Origin: Entophlyctis helioformis
Taxonomy: Eukaryota; Chytridiomycota; Chytridiomycetes; Chytridiales; Chytriomycetaceae
NCBI GenBank assembly: GCA_025526915.1
Contig: JAHLKH010000166.1
Coordinates: forward strand, 1-62,717
Reading direction: 5' to 3'
Length of the DNA stretch: 62,717 bases
Part shown: one piece after another, positions 45,877 through 56,652 of the stretch
Position numbering within the stretch: position 1 is the stretch's first letter
Layout: each line of letters opens with the position of its first letter
Notes under the pieces: generated by a model
The model's database searches: none
What the model was told of the DNA's origin: nothing
What the model saw: the letters and a program-made list of their open reading frames with translations, nothing else
Translations under genes and position numbers: made by a program

Positions 45877-47585
45877 AGCTCCTGCACGGCCGCTCCTTGT
45901 GGGACACGCTGCCCCACGAGCTTGTGCTGCACATCCTCGGCTTTGCTGGCGCGCTGACCCGCTTCCTGTGCACCAGCCCGCCGGCTGCTGGCACATCTGG
46001 CACAGCGACAGCCACCACGGCGACAGCCACCACGGCGACAGCCACCACACCGCAGGATGTCGAGGCCATCTGGCTGCAGGTCTGCGATCTCGACTGGCAG
46101 GGCGACCTGCAGCGGCTGCCGCCGTTCGTCTTCACCTGCGCGACCGCTGTGCGCATCCCGTCGCGCTCGCTGTTCCTGCGGCTGTGTCTGCGCTTCCCCG
46201 ACCAGCACTCGCCGGCTCTGGCCGAGTCCAGCGACCGCCGCCACAACCACGCAGTGCTCGCTGCCCACGTCGCCGACCAGGGCCTGCGCCATGCCGCCAT
46301 GCACCACAGCTGGCACGATCTGCTGGACTACCGCTTCCCGACGGCGCTCGGCTGGTACGCCGCGCTGTTTGGCCACACGCAGCTGCTGGCGTACCTGGTG
46401 TCGACGGCCAAGCTCGTGAGCGTCGACCAGTTCCAGAACACCGTCGAGCGGGTGCCGGCCGTCGACGCCATCGCTGCGCGTGGGCATCTGGGCGTGCTGC
46501 AGATGCTGCATGCCGTGTGGGGGTTCCCGTTCCGGCCGTCGACCATGGACAGCGCGGCGGGCGGCGGGCACCTGGACGTTGTTGCGTGGCTGCACGAGCA
46601 TCGCACAGAAGACTGCACGACCAAGGCGATGGACGCTGCGGCGTCGCATGGGCATCTGCGCGTCGTTGCGTGGCTGCACGAGCATCGCACAGAGGGATGC
46701 ACGCCGGCGGCCGTGGTGGGAGCAGCGACACACGGCCATCTGCACGTGGTCGAGTGGATGGATGGCCATCGCAGCGACGTGCAGTGGACGACCGACGTGA
46801 TGGACGGCGCGGCCGCCAGTGGGCATCTGCACGTGGTTGAGTGGCTGCACGCGCATCGCCGTGAGGGATGCACGACCAAGGCGATGGACTGCGCGGCAGA
46901 GGGCGGCCATCTGCACGTGGTCGCGTGGCTGCACGCGCACCGCAGCGAGGGCTGCACCATGTACGCACTCGACGGCGCGATCCTTGGCAGTCGGCTGGCT
47001 GTTGCCGACTGGCTGCTGACCCACCGCCACGAGCCGCACTGGCACGACATGGACCCGTCCGACCGCGACAGACGCATCATTGTGTTCCGTAAGATCTCGC
47101 GTCTGCTGCCTGCAGCGAGACCAGCGCTGTCAGGCAGGTCAGGCCGATCAGGCCGATCTGGTCGCAGCTTTTCCAGTAATGACAGCAACAGCAGCCAGTC
47201 GCAACGCCAGACGGAACTGTGCAAGCGGCTTCTTGGGCGACACCCGCAGTTGATGACCAAGGACGTGTTTCTGTCGTTTGCGATGGCGGGCGACAGCGAG
47301 TTGATCGAATGGTATCTGCAGGACACGGACAGACGGCCGAGTGGGCCGACAAGCGACTGGATCACCACGGCCATTTCAGCGACTGCCGGTGTGCGGGCTG
47401 TGTTGGAGTGCTGCAGATCCTGTGCCGGTATGCGTCTGAGCATGCAGAGTCCTGGCTGCCTGCTGCCTGAGCGGACTGCTGCATGGATCGACGGCTGCTG
47501 TCTGAATACAACGACTCTTCATTCATCGCCCTGCCAGCCATCCAGTCTGTCCGTGTTCACTGAGCAGCAAGCGCAGTCTCAATGA
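45828..47585 (+). CDS. F-box-like protein with degenerate ankyrin repeats, paralog A
   Basis: A poly-Ser start is followed by an F-box-like segment (LWDTLPHELVLHILGFAG). A helical region precedes five or six ankyrin-type repeats with the block GHLHVVEWLHAHRREGCT, then AMD-x-AA, spaced about 35-37 residues. This variant (HLxVVxWLHxHRxEGC) is a recognised expanded family in amoebae, oomycetes and chytrids. The gene has no predicted intron and is open to 47585. F-box plus ankyrin suggests a substrate receptor for an SCF ubiquitin ligase (inference). A homologous gene lies at 59148-60049. Confidence 0.82.
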
Positions 47586-47775
47586 CTGCATCCACATCAG
47601 CATCGGTGGCATCTTTGAGCGACATGCCAGCGCCGGTGCCAGCATCGGCCAGCTTGCACATGTCAGCCACCAGACACCGCATCTCCCGCCTGGCACGCGC
47701 AGCGTTGCGTCGCGTTCCGATCCCAAGCCACAGACACCGCACCAATCCAAGCCGTGCCGTGCAACACAACGCCAC
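47557..47775 (-). CDS. Possible small protein or 3' exon, unidentified
   Basis: A minus-strand frame ends MSLKDATDADVDAVIETALA just before the Q-stop at 47557, with a plausible acceptor (GTGCCAG) at about 47694. The end of the reading looks coding (acidic, helical), but I cannot place an upstream exon. It overlaps the 3' end of the ankyrin gene on the other strand by 29 bp. Low confidence. Confidence 0.25.
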   Translation of the reverse strand: MALCCTARLGLVRCLWLGIGTRRNAARARREMRCLVADMCKLADAGTGAGMSLKDATDADVDAVIETALAAQ

Positions 47776-47970
47776 TCATTGCCTCGATGCACAAGAGGGA
47801 TCCAACAACGCATATTCATTTTGGTTTGGTAGGCGGGAGGGTGTCATGGCAGTGGCCGCGGCAAGCAACACGCACGTGTGTGCCGACAGAGGTGAGGTGA
47901 TTGCACAAGAGACGCCACATGATGGCATACGAGCCAACCAGCCAGCCAGCCGTCCAACGAGCAGACACGA

Positions 47971-49329
47971 TTACATGACAAGACACTTGGTCTTCTTCTT
48001 CTTCTTCTTTTCCGCCAGATTCGCCATGGAGGGCCGCTTGTTGTCGTCGCGGATCGAGCGCACAAGCGTGTAGTACGCTTCGTCGACATTGACTCGAGAG
48101 CGTGCGGATGCCTCGAGAAACTTGGCGCGCATGTTTTTGGCCATGTCGCGGCCTTCCTGCTGTGAGACGACACGCTCGTGCTCGAGATCGCACTTGTTGC
48201 CGACGAGCACCATCGGGATCCAGTCGCGGTCCTTGACACGGAGGATCTGCTGGTAGAACGTCTGGATTTCCTCAAACGATGACCGCGAGGTTATGGAGTA
48301 GACGAGGAGGAAGCCTTCGCCGGATCGCATGTATTGCTCGCGCATGGCAGAGTACTCTTCTTGGCCGGCTGTGTCGAGGACGTCGAGCAGTGCCGTCTCT
48401 TGCTCAATGACACATTGCTTGCGGTACGAGTCTTCTATTGTGGGGTCGTACTCGTCGACAAACTGTGATTGAATGAACTGGATCGTGAGGGCCGACTGCA
48501 AGGGCCATGATGGGCAGGGGTTAGCATGCGATCAACGGAGAGGATGGGCATCAACCGCACGGTGGTGGTTGTGGTGGTGTGCCAGCCAGCCAGCCAGCTC
48601 ATGCCCGTCTTTCTGTGTCCTCTGAGCAACGATGGTGAACACTAAAGGGACAGCTTGTGCGGCGAGGACGGCACCTGCCGCATGCATTCAGTCATGTGGT
48701 TGGTTTGCGGCGGCTACTGCGGCGATGCGGCTTCTGCGATGCGGCTGTCGAAAGAAAAGAATGCAAGTGCATGCCTGCACGCTGCATGCATGCCTGTATG
48801 CATGCATCGCATGCATTGCTATGGGTGTAGCAGAAGGGTAGGTGCCGGCTGGAAGGCTGGTAGGCAGACAGAACCGGTGTGGCACTCCACCACTCAAGCC
48901 CAAACAAGCGCGCGGACGGCGTGCCCAGCGCGCATGCACCTGCGCTGAAAAGAGTGAAAGGGCGGCTGGGCGGCTGGTTGGTTGGCCATGCGACGCACGG
49001 CATGCATGCAAGCAAGCATGCAAGCAAGCATGCAGGCCATGCCTCGAGAGCGACGCTGCTGCTTGTGGATGCTGCCGCCCGATGCTGCTGTTGGCGAATG
49101 CGCCTCTGTCGGCGGCCGCTGCTGTTGTTGCTGCACCTTCCGCTCCATGCAGCCATCGGAATGTCCGCCGCCGTGAGCCGCCGCCATCGGTTGAGCAGCG
49201 AGACTGCGGGACGTGCCAAGACGGGCACGGCTGGCAGGCCAACACGACAGGACATGGGACGCAGCTGCTCACCTTGCCGACACCGCCCCCGCCGACCACC
49301 ACGATCTTGTATTCTCTGACAAAGGACAT
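47971..49329 (-). CDS. RAS: Ras-family GTPase
   Basis: Exon 1 (49329-49273) encodes [19 protein letters not shown]. After a 777-nt intron, exon 2 (48495-47971) continues [27 protein letters not shown] (effector loop), then [23 protein letters not shown] and EASARS (G3-G5). A Lys-rich hypervariable end (KKKKKKTK) precedes the CaaX box CLVM, predicting prenylation. Total 193 residues, intact. It belongs to the Ras rather than the Rho/Rab class. The P-loop is GGGGVGK, with Gly at the positions equivalent to human 12 and 13. The mobile element ends only 76 bp upstream of the start codon. Confidence 0.95.
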
Positions 49330-49405
49330 GTCCGGCTCGCTGTTGCTGAAGGCTCGCTGCTTGCTGGCGTGTCCGACCAGTTACTGAGAGAAAGTTTAAA
49401 AAATA

Positions 49406-49445
49406 GGGCCCGGTTCTCATACCATTACCCCTGGTGGAATATTCC
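49406..49445 (+). repeat. Left terminal inverted repeat
   Basis: Begins GGGCCCGGTTCTCATACC then ATTACCCCTGG. About 18 of the first 23 aligned bases match the reverse complement of the right end, allowing one or two gaps. Confidence 0.65.
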
Positions 49446-49485
49446 TGATTGGTCAATCCTGGTGGAATCGCTGTGATTGGTCGAT
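49430..49485 (+). repeat. Two 28-bp subterminal direct repeats
   Basis: CCTGGTGGAAT occurs at 49430 and 49458, and TGATTGGTC at 49446 and 49474, both 28 bp apart. Such repeats just inside a TIR commonly serve as transposase-binding sites. Confidence 0.6.
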
Positions 49486-49793
49486 CTAGAGAGCCCTTGA
49501 GAAGTGCTGACACTGCGCGATGCGAGCACAGCAACGGCAGTGGTGCAGGCAGCAGCGCCTGCTGTCTCGCTGGGCCGTGCGTGTGTGTCCTCCATGAATA
49601 AAGAGGGGCGAATGCATAGTCATGTGCAACGCTCTCTCTCTCTCTGAGGAGCATGCCATTCCACACACACACAGACCAGTGCTCCATGCATTGCTGCCAA
49701 ACAATCAGAGCATGTCAATGCAAACACCAGATCGCGACTTGCCACGACACACAACAACACGCAACAACAAACCAACAAGCACACCCAACACGC

Positions 49794-51933
49794 ATGGGAG
49801 TCGTCGGCGCGACTCCTCCCATCGACAAAGCAGGTGGTAGCAAAACCCTTGATCCCACAAACCATCTCTCGGGTGCAATTCAGGTCGTGGTACAGCCCCT
49901 CAAACACTGCAGCAGCACAACACAGAGCGTCCGCCCATCCAATGCGTTGTGCATGTGGACGTTCTCAGTCTTTTTGCTGGCGATATCTACAAAGCAGCAC
50001 CAATACTGCTGGCACAGCCAGAGGAAAACTGGACGCCGACACTCGAGCCGCTCATTGCCAGCCTCGCAGCATCGATTGGAAAGCTCCACACAGTCCGGCT
50101 CCATGTCGATGGCTCGCTTCTCAACACCAATATCAAGGCTGTCCGCACTGAGCGGGCACGGGTAAATTTGGAAGCAGCATTGTCGATCCAGACAATGGTG
50201 GCCAAGCGAAAAGCAGACCAGAAAGGCAACAGGCTCACAAAGTATGCCACTTGCTGTTGTTGATTTGCACGCCGTGCTGACTGAGTGCCTTTCCAGGGAC
50301 GAGATCCAGTCACTCCAGTGGGCGTTTCCATTGACATGCGAGCGTAAGGCGGCAATCTGCGGGGCCATTGGGGGTCTTCTTGGATACTTTGGGGAAGGGT
50401 CGTCTGTGTGCCTTTGCGAGAATGAGGCGGATGTTTGCATTGCATGCCGCGTGCGCGAAGCAAGGTTGGTTGGTCTTCTGCATGCCTCTCCAATCCATGG
50501 CTCACGCGCCTTTCTTGACAGCAATGTGCCAGTCGTCGTCATCAGTGGTGATACCGACCTCATCTTTCATTGCGCGGGGTATTGCCCTGTCCTGCTGCTG
50601 CAAATGCGCGGCAGACAGATTGCGCAGATAAGATCATACAATCACCCGGGTGTAGCATCTATTGCAGCCACCTTTGACTTGCCAGAGATTCTTGACATCT
50701 GCCGGTTGGCGGCAGCCGCAGCGAGAAATGACTATTTTCATTGTGATGAGATTGGTATGTTGGCTTGCCTGCTTTGCAATTTTGGATGCCATGCGCTGCG
50801 ACCTTGACTTACTGTGATGCTGCAATGATGACTTGCAAGGGATCGTCACGGCTGCAAAGTGCATTATGGCATGCATTCGTTTTGAGGCAACATGGGCAGG
50901 GATCACTGTCGCAGAGTTCTGTCAACGCCTGCAAGACCCAGACCTTGCCAGGATGTTTGTGGACGTCTTCAAGGCCTCATTTATGTTGCAGATGTACAAG
51001 ATCGGCGGCAAGCCTCTTGCTCAATCGTTCAGCAATGCCTTCGCGGTGTTTCTCGACCGTGACGAAACTGGAGCGGATATTGGAGAGTTCACAGACCAAA
51101 GCCATGGTTGTTATGGGGATGTTTTTGCTCAAATGATACCGCTGTAAGTCTTGCTTTGGATGCACTTGGACAGCATGGCATTGACATGAATGCATGCATC
51201 ATCCAATGGCAACAGCAGGACTGCCAACAGGGCCGCCTCGGCTCGAAAAAAGTAGGCGTGCTTGTGATCTCTGGAGGATTCTCATGGCACTGACTCTGAG
51301 GGATGCCACTGGCAGATCTGCCTCTGCATGCACGGCCCGCAGTGGCTGCTGCTTGAGCCACACGGCACAGCAGCGGAAGGGCAATGCCAGTGGTGCAGTT
51401 TGGCACGTTACACGGGATGAAGTCATGGTGCTCGCCAAGCACATTGTCAACACAAGGCGACTGGACGATGTTTTTGTCATGCTCAATGGCTGCCGTGTCG
51501 TGTTTAGCTGCGTTCTCCGATGCACGGCAGACCTCCTCGCCGACGACATTCTCAACGGCCGCGACATCCTTGCTGATATCTGCGAGAATGCAAGCAAGCA
51601 GCTGCTGCAGGCTGTGCATGACTGGCGTATCGCTAAAGAAGCATATGCAAAGCTCAGCCGGCTGGCAAGATTCTTTATCACGCATTGGTGGGTTTTGCGA
51701 GGCTTGGATGCGTGTCTTGGCTGTCCACTGCATGCTGTTGCTGATCTTCAATGCTGCCGACTTGATCCATTACTGGGCGAGCAGAAGGTGATAGCAAGAC
51801 TGAATGAGCGGCTCAAGAAGTATCCAGGCTTGAAATGCGCATCTTTCAGGCGTCTAAAAACGCCAGGTTCGCTCTGCACGGGTTGACACAGTGTGGCATT
51901 GTGTATTCACCACTGATCACGGCATTTGTGTGA
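49794..51933 (+). CDS. XPG/FEN1-like nuclease (element-encoded)
   Basis: A candidate start MGVVGATPPIDKAGG resembles the MG-x-x-G start of the XPG N-domain. The motifs follow in family order: VRLHVDGSLLNTNIKAVRTE (metal Asp, then basic helix), CENEADVCIAC (E-x-E of the I-domain), VVVISGDTDLIF (D-x-D), and AARNDYFHCDEIG (the N-D-Y equivalent of GSDY). Introns at about 50242-50296 (phase 2) and 50755-50850 (phase 1) splice cleanly. Downstream are helices and ARFALHGLTQCGIVYSPLI before TGA 51931-51933. Frame breaks occur near 49900, 51125, 51290 and 51835. FEN1/XPG enzymes cut 5' flaps; Asteroid-like relatives are also possible. It may be fused to the next gene rather than separate. Confidence 0.55.
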
Positions 51934-54900
51934 CAGTCAAGGGTAAAAAGACAAAGCAGCCGCTCAGAAGGAGCACACGGATTGCGACCCCAGAAGCTGT
52001 TGCCGATATTCGCGAAACGGCCATAAAGACGCTCAACGCCCTGACAAACCCAACGGATGTCAGGCATGCTGATTTCCGAGCATCAGAATTTGGCGAGTGT
52101 TATGACCAAGCAAAGCAGATGCTGCAGTCGATTATCAATCGAGTACCGGTGCGTCTTTGCATTTGCTGGCTCTGTTTGCATGTGATGGCTTGCTGCGATT
52201 GCTTATCCTTCCACTCAACAGGCCGTCAAGCCACCAAAACCATGCAAGATGCTGCTGCCACCTCGAGCTGCAGATGATAGAGGCACAGATTGCGACAAGG
52301 TCTTTCACATTGGTGTGCTTCAAGACACAAGGACGACTGTGAGTTGAACTGCAGGCTTGTGATTGCGAGCATCTTGTGCACATTCAAGATGCATGCCTAA
52401 CATTGCATTCAACCACGGCAGGATCCATACCTGGTCACACCGGCCATGCAGGCTGAGCGTGATAAGGAGCGAGCTGAGCAAGCTGAGAAGGCCAAGACCA
52501 AGAAGTTCATCCAGGAGCACAAGAAGGATGCGAGCAGGCAAGCCCGCCAGGCTCCATCTGAGGACGAGACACGGGCGTAAGTGGCATATGGCATGGCATG
52601 TGCCTTGAGTGTGTGTGCTGACCGGTGCGTTCTTTGACAGATATGAGCGTGGTGAAAGATCGGCGATAGAGCAGATGCTTGAAAAGATCCACCGCATGAT
52701 GGCATTGCCAGTCATGACGGCTGCTGCTGCCATCCATGGCAATGAGGCAAGGCCAGTGGAGAGCACATACGATCGCCCTGAGCAGATCGTCAAAATGGAG
52801 GTATGAGTTTGGATTGCCATGTTGCTCTGCATGTCTGGCTTTGTGTATGTTGACTTGTGCTACATACAGGAAATGCTCTCTGGAGATCCAATGCTTGCAA
52901 AGTATTTTGGACACCAGGCCAAGACGGCGCCGGCAACACAGACCCGCGGTTCGGTCTCAGAAAGCATCTTCAACGGCGTGTACCGATACACGGCCGACGT
53001 GCGGCGTGCATGCATCACTATGATCGGCGCCATCGTCAAAGAGCTCGTCGCACTCGACCCAGATGCACCGCTGCCACTCAAGTTCTGCGTCATGGAGGCC
53101 AGGAGGAATGGTGAGATGGAATATGTGTATATTGATCCTGATCACTTCAAGGACGAGAGCGCGTGGCTCTACGCCGCTGGATGCGTCCTCAGATGGCCAG
53201 TTAATGCCCGGCGCATGTACGGCGAAGGCCCGCTCTGCAGCAACACCGACATTGCTCACTATGGCGACTTGGTGAGACTTGAGGCGGGCACAATGGTCAA
53301 GATCTGCACCTTCACCGACGACACAGCACCAGCAGTAGCAACAGCAGCACCAGCAGCAGTAGCCGCCGCATCCAGCAGCACCGATGCCCAACCACCAGCC
53401 ATCGAGCCACCACTACAACGGGCAGTACCATCGGCAAATGATCTGCTCAAGGTGCTCACAAACAGCACCTCTAGTGGCGAGGGAGCCGTCACGATGCTTC
53501 TGCGATACCTGGGCTACATTCTCACCGGTCAGGAGTCGGTCATGCCGCGGGCGACAAAGCATGTGGCCCACTCGTGGATTGTGACCATCATGCAGATGAT
53601 CATCAACCGCGAATGGACGCAGCAGATGATCCGGGACAGCATGACCAAGATGCGGGCTGGTGTGGCGCGGGCAGCCAAGATGGACGCGACGCAGGCCGGC
53701 TCATTGCTGTCAGCCATTGTGCACATGGACGCAAGCACGATGCATGCCGTTTTGCCTGGCAGGCTTGACGACAGTTTGTGTGCAGCTGCTCGGAACGACA
53801 TCTACAAAATCTGGCACGGGGCATCTGTGGCATGCTTGCTGTGCACTTCATGACCCACCAGTCGATGCTCATTGACTGGGCAATCCACCGACTGATTCCT
53901 GGTATATCTGCTGACAAGGCAGCGGAATTTGCCAAGGCAATGGATACAGCCACTGGGGACGCCACGTCTGGCACGCCACTGTCAACCAGACAAGACGGAC
54001 GCGTTGTCAGATCCCACAAGCACTGCACAGGCTCACGGCGGTCGTGCGCAACAAGTCGCTGTCAGAGGCCGGCAAGTTCAAGCAGTTGTGTGATCTCGCA
54101 GGCTCATCCCTCAAGTTGTGTCCCGCAGCCTGCAGGCCGCGATCCGTTTGTCCTCATCACTGAGACCACCCTCTTTTGGGCGGTGATGAGGACAAAGGAT
54201 GAGCGCATCCGTGGCAATCAGGATCCTGCTTTGCAGGCATTGAGACTACAGCTTCTGGCTGCACTTGGTTGGTCGCACTGCCTGTATATGCCATGTGTAC
54301 ACAATTTGATGCTGACACTGCACTTTTCTCCAAGGCTACAAAGATGCCAAGTCAGCTCTTGGTTCCAACAGGATGATCCAAGACGCATTCAGCGCAAGTC
54401 GCGAGGTTTGCATCTTTGACATCCTTCTCCCAGGTCTCCGCCCCAAGAAAGGTCGCTTCCAGACACCTTCAGAAGCCAAAGATGAGATGGACGCGGTTGC
54501 CAAGGCCACAGCCAAGGCGACGCGAGAGGCGACGAGCAGGGTCTGGATGGCAAGGAGCGCGAGAAGCATATCAAGGCTGCGATTGATGCTGTGCGTCCAG
54601 CAAGACCAGCCAAGGCGATCCTACTTGGCAGCATCATGACGGATGGATACAGCATCTACCAGCTGGCTCTGGACTGCCGCACAAACCGTCCAGAGTCACC
54701 TGCTGTATGTGGCGTGCTTGAATGCGATGGTGCACACATGGATTCTGACTGCCGCCTTGATCTGCAGATCCCAACGCGGCGTCTTCAGGCGAGCAGCCGT
54801 GGCTTGTTGACGAGGCTGATGGCGAGCCCGATTACATTAACGGCGAATGTGAGTTGCTGTGCCAATCCAGACGCGCACTTGTTGTCCACACCGACTGACA

Positions 54901-56424
54901 TGCCATCCACAGCCGCCAATCCAGCCAACCCGTCAGCCGCCAAGCCATACACGCCAATCCTGTAAGCCACTTGCATGCTAAACTCGCGCATTGGTGCACA
55001 TGCATTGCACATTCCTCACTCATGCCATGGCATGACAGGCAAGCGCAACTTTTACGCCTCACAGCGACTGCGCACATCATCAACGCCAACAATCTGTTCA
55101 CTGACCAAGGCTACCAGACTGTTCGCGTTGTCAGCTTTGATTGGGGCCAGCGGTACCTGTATGGCGCATCCAGCATCTTGGTTGATCTCAGAGACTTTTC
55201 GTATAAGCTCGAGTCCAACTACGTGCTCCCTCTGGCATGTTTCAAGCTGAGCGTGACTTTCAGCGGTGGTATGCATGCAATGACTCTGCACGTGCACTCT
55301 TGACCAGATCAACTCACAGTGCCTGCCTCCTGTGCCAGGCTCAACAATCGATATGCCAAGGCAACCGACATCCAGGCGGCCATTGCATTCAAGACAGCAA
55401 AGCATGCTGATCCAAACGTCAAGCCTGGCGAGAGAGCCTTTTGGGATCTGCGCTGCCATGCGTACTGCACGCCATTCCTGAATGCACGGGTACGGTTTCT
55501 CTGTTTCTGGATGCCCATTGACATGGCCGCCAAGCTGCTTGATCGCCTGCTGATTGCACTGGATGGCATGGCATGGCATGGCATTCCACAGAAGGTCAAG
55601 GCCAAGCGGTTCACCATGCGCAGCAGCCGCACGTCTGATCGCGGAAACGCTCTTGAGGGCATCATGAAGCTGGCAGGATCGACCACTGGAGAGCGCGCAT
55701 CTCTGCGTCTCAAGGCCGCCTGTGACAAGCCAACAGAGAAGGACATTCCCGTTGTCTGGGCATTTGGCATCGACTTTACAGGTCAAGGTGGCCGGCACGC
55801 TGTGTTTGAGAAGTTTCTCATCAGGCATCTGCGGTCGTCTGGATATGCCTATGTGCGTCTGATGCCACGCTGTCCATCCATCCATCCATCTGTGCACCAA
55901 CTGACAACACGATCATGCACACACACACACAGATCTACCGCTGCAAGAGAACCTGACCAGCCAGATGTGCCCGCAGTGCAAGCAGCGGATCCCATACGAG
56001 AACCGCACCAACCTGCGACGCTACGAGTGCATACCATGCACGACCGTCTACCACCGCGATGTGCTTGGAGCCACCAACATCGGGATGGTCGCACTGTGGC
56101 ATCTGCTCTTTGGACACCGGCCGCTCTACTTGACCACACAAAACCGACAGCAATCCAGCCACGACAGAGTACCTTGCAGACATCGAGGCAATGCATCTAT
56201 TCATCCAGGATCGTGCACGAAATGCTCCGTCTGTTGTCCCACAGCCTCAAACGCGGAAACACTTCAAGTCGCATGTGGCCTCATGGGACCAGATCAGCCT
56301 GCCGTCCTGTGGCGTTCAAGACACGGTCCATCCGTCGACCAGCTGCGACCAACACGCAGACAGCCTGCCCTCAAGTCACTTGACCTGCATCCCACACAGT
56401 GACTTGTTTGACTACCAACTTTGA
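51891..56424 (+). CDS. Fanzor (eukaryotic TnpB-like RNA-guided nuclease)
   Basis: The N-terminal half is helical and Lys/Glu/Arg-rich; introns at about 52149, 52337, 52577 and 52804 all splice in frame (e.g. VKME|EMLSGDP). Core motifs: SIMTDGYSIYQL before RuvC; RuvC-I VVSFDWGQRYLYGASSI (Asp at 55139); a VVWAFGIDFTGQGGR segment like the Fanzor GD-x-F...G block; zinc ribbon CPQC (55968) ... CIPC (56028); and RuvC-III VYHRDVLGATNI (Asp at 56058), equivalent to TnpB RD-x-x-AA-x-NI. The last residues end FDYQL at TGA 56424. Several single-base frame breaks (53830-54100, 55330, 55930, 56150). Start uncertain. In related systems the protein binds a guide RNA from the element's right end and cuts matching DNA. 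Confidence 0.78.
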
Positions 56425-56626
56425 ATCGGGGCACCTCCCGATCGACCTAACGGGTCACTTTTTCTAACGATAAAGGTGAGCACTCGTTGGATGTGCCTCG
56501 CCCGCCTGTCGTCGCATGCTCGTTGCTGACTCGAACCTTCCATCGTGTGATATGCGGGCTTCTTCTCGACGCCTCTTGCGACGAATATTAATTCCAAAAT
56601 CCTGGTAATTGTATGAATATCGGCCT
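56425..56626 (+). ncRNA. Candidate Fanzor guide (omega) RNA region
   Basis: The 200 bp from the Fanzor stop to the right terminus hold no gene. Directly after the stop is a hairpin ATCGGG-GCACCT-CCCGAT (56425-56442), then GACC-TAACG-GGTC (56444-56456), and a repeated CTAACG. In Fanzor/TnpB elements the guide-RNA scaffold overlaps the 3' end of the nuclease gene and its guide is read from flanking DNA beyond the right end (here starting near 56627). Assignment is by position and structure only. Confidence 0.35.
56587..56626 (-). repeat. Right terminal inverted repeat
   Basis: The reverse complement reads AGGCCGATATTCATACAATT then ACC, aligned with the left terminus. It is followed inward by GGAATTAATATTCG, corresponding to GGAATATTCC on the left. 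Confidence 0.65.
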
Positions 56627-56652
56627 TATAAAGGATTTTTCAGATTTCGGGC

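Larger units (their letters stand above)
49406..56626 (+). mobile_element. 7.2-kb TIR element carrying an XPG-like nuclease and a Fanzor
   Basis: The left terminus (from 49406) and the reverse complement of the right terminus (to 56626) share the core GGCC-n(4-7)-TCATAC-C/A-ATTACC, and then TGGAAT-(n)-ATTC. Each end is directly preceded on its own strand by TA (49404-49405 and 56627-56628), as expected for a TA target duplication. All recognisable coding sequence inside is on the plus strand. Base composition at both ends is AT-rich compared with the flanks. Tc1/mariner-type mobilisation in trans is inferred from the TA and TIRs. I found no DDE/D transposase inside. Confidence 0.72.

Noticed and set aside
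46132..47443. Long minus-strand ORFs opposite ankyrin paralog A
   Set aside because: Antisense of the repeated HLHVVEWLH codons; the plus strand carries recognisable F-box and ankyrin motifs.
50833..51147. Helical region considered as part of a DDE transposase
   Set aside because: No spaced D-D-E/D with the surrounding motifs of mariner or other DDE families; it continues the XPG-like protein across a clean intron.
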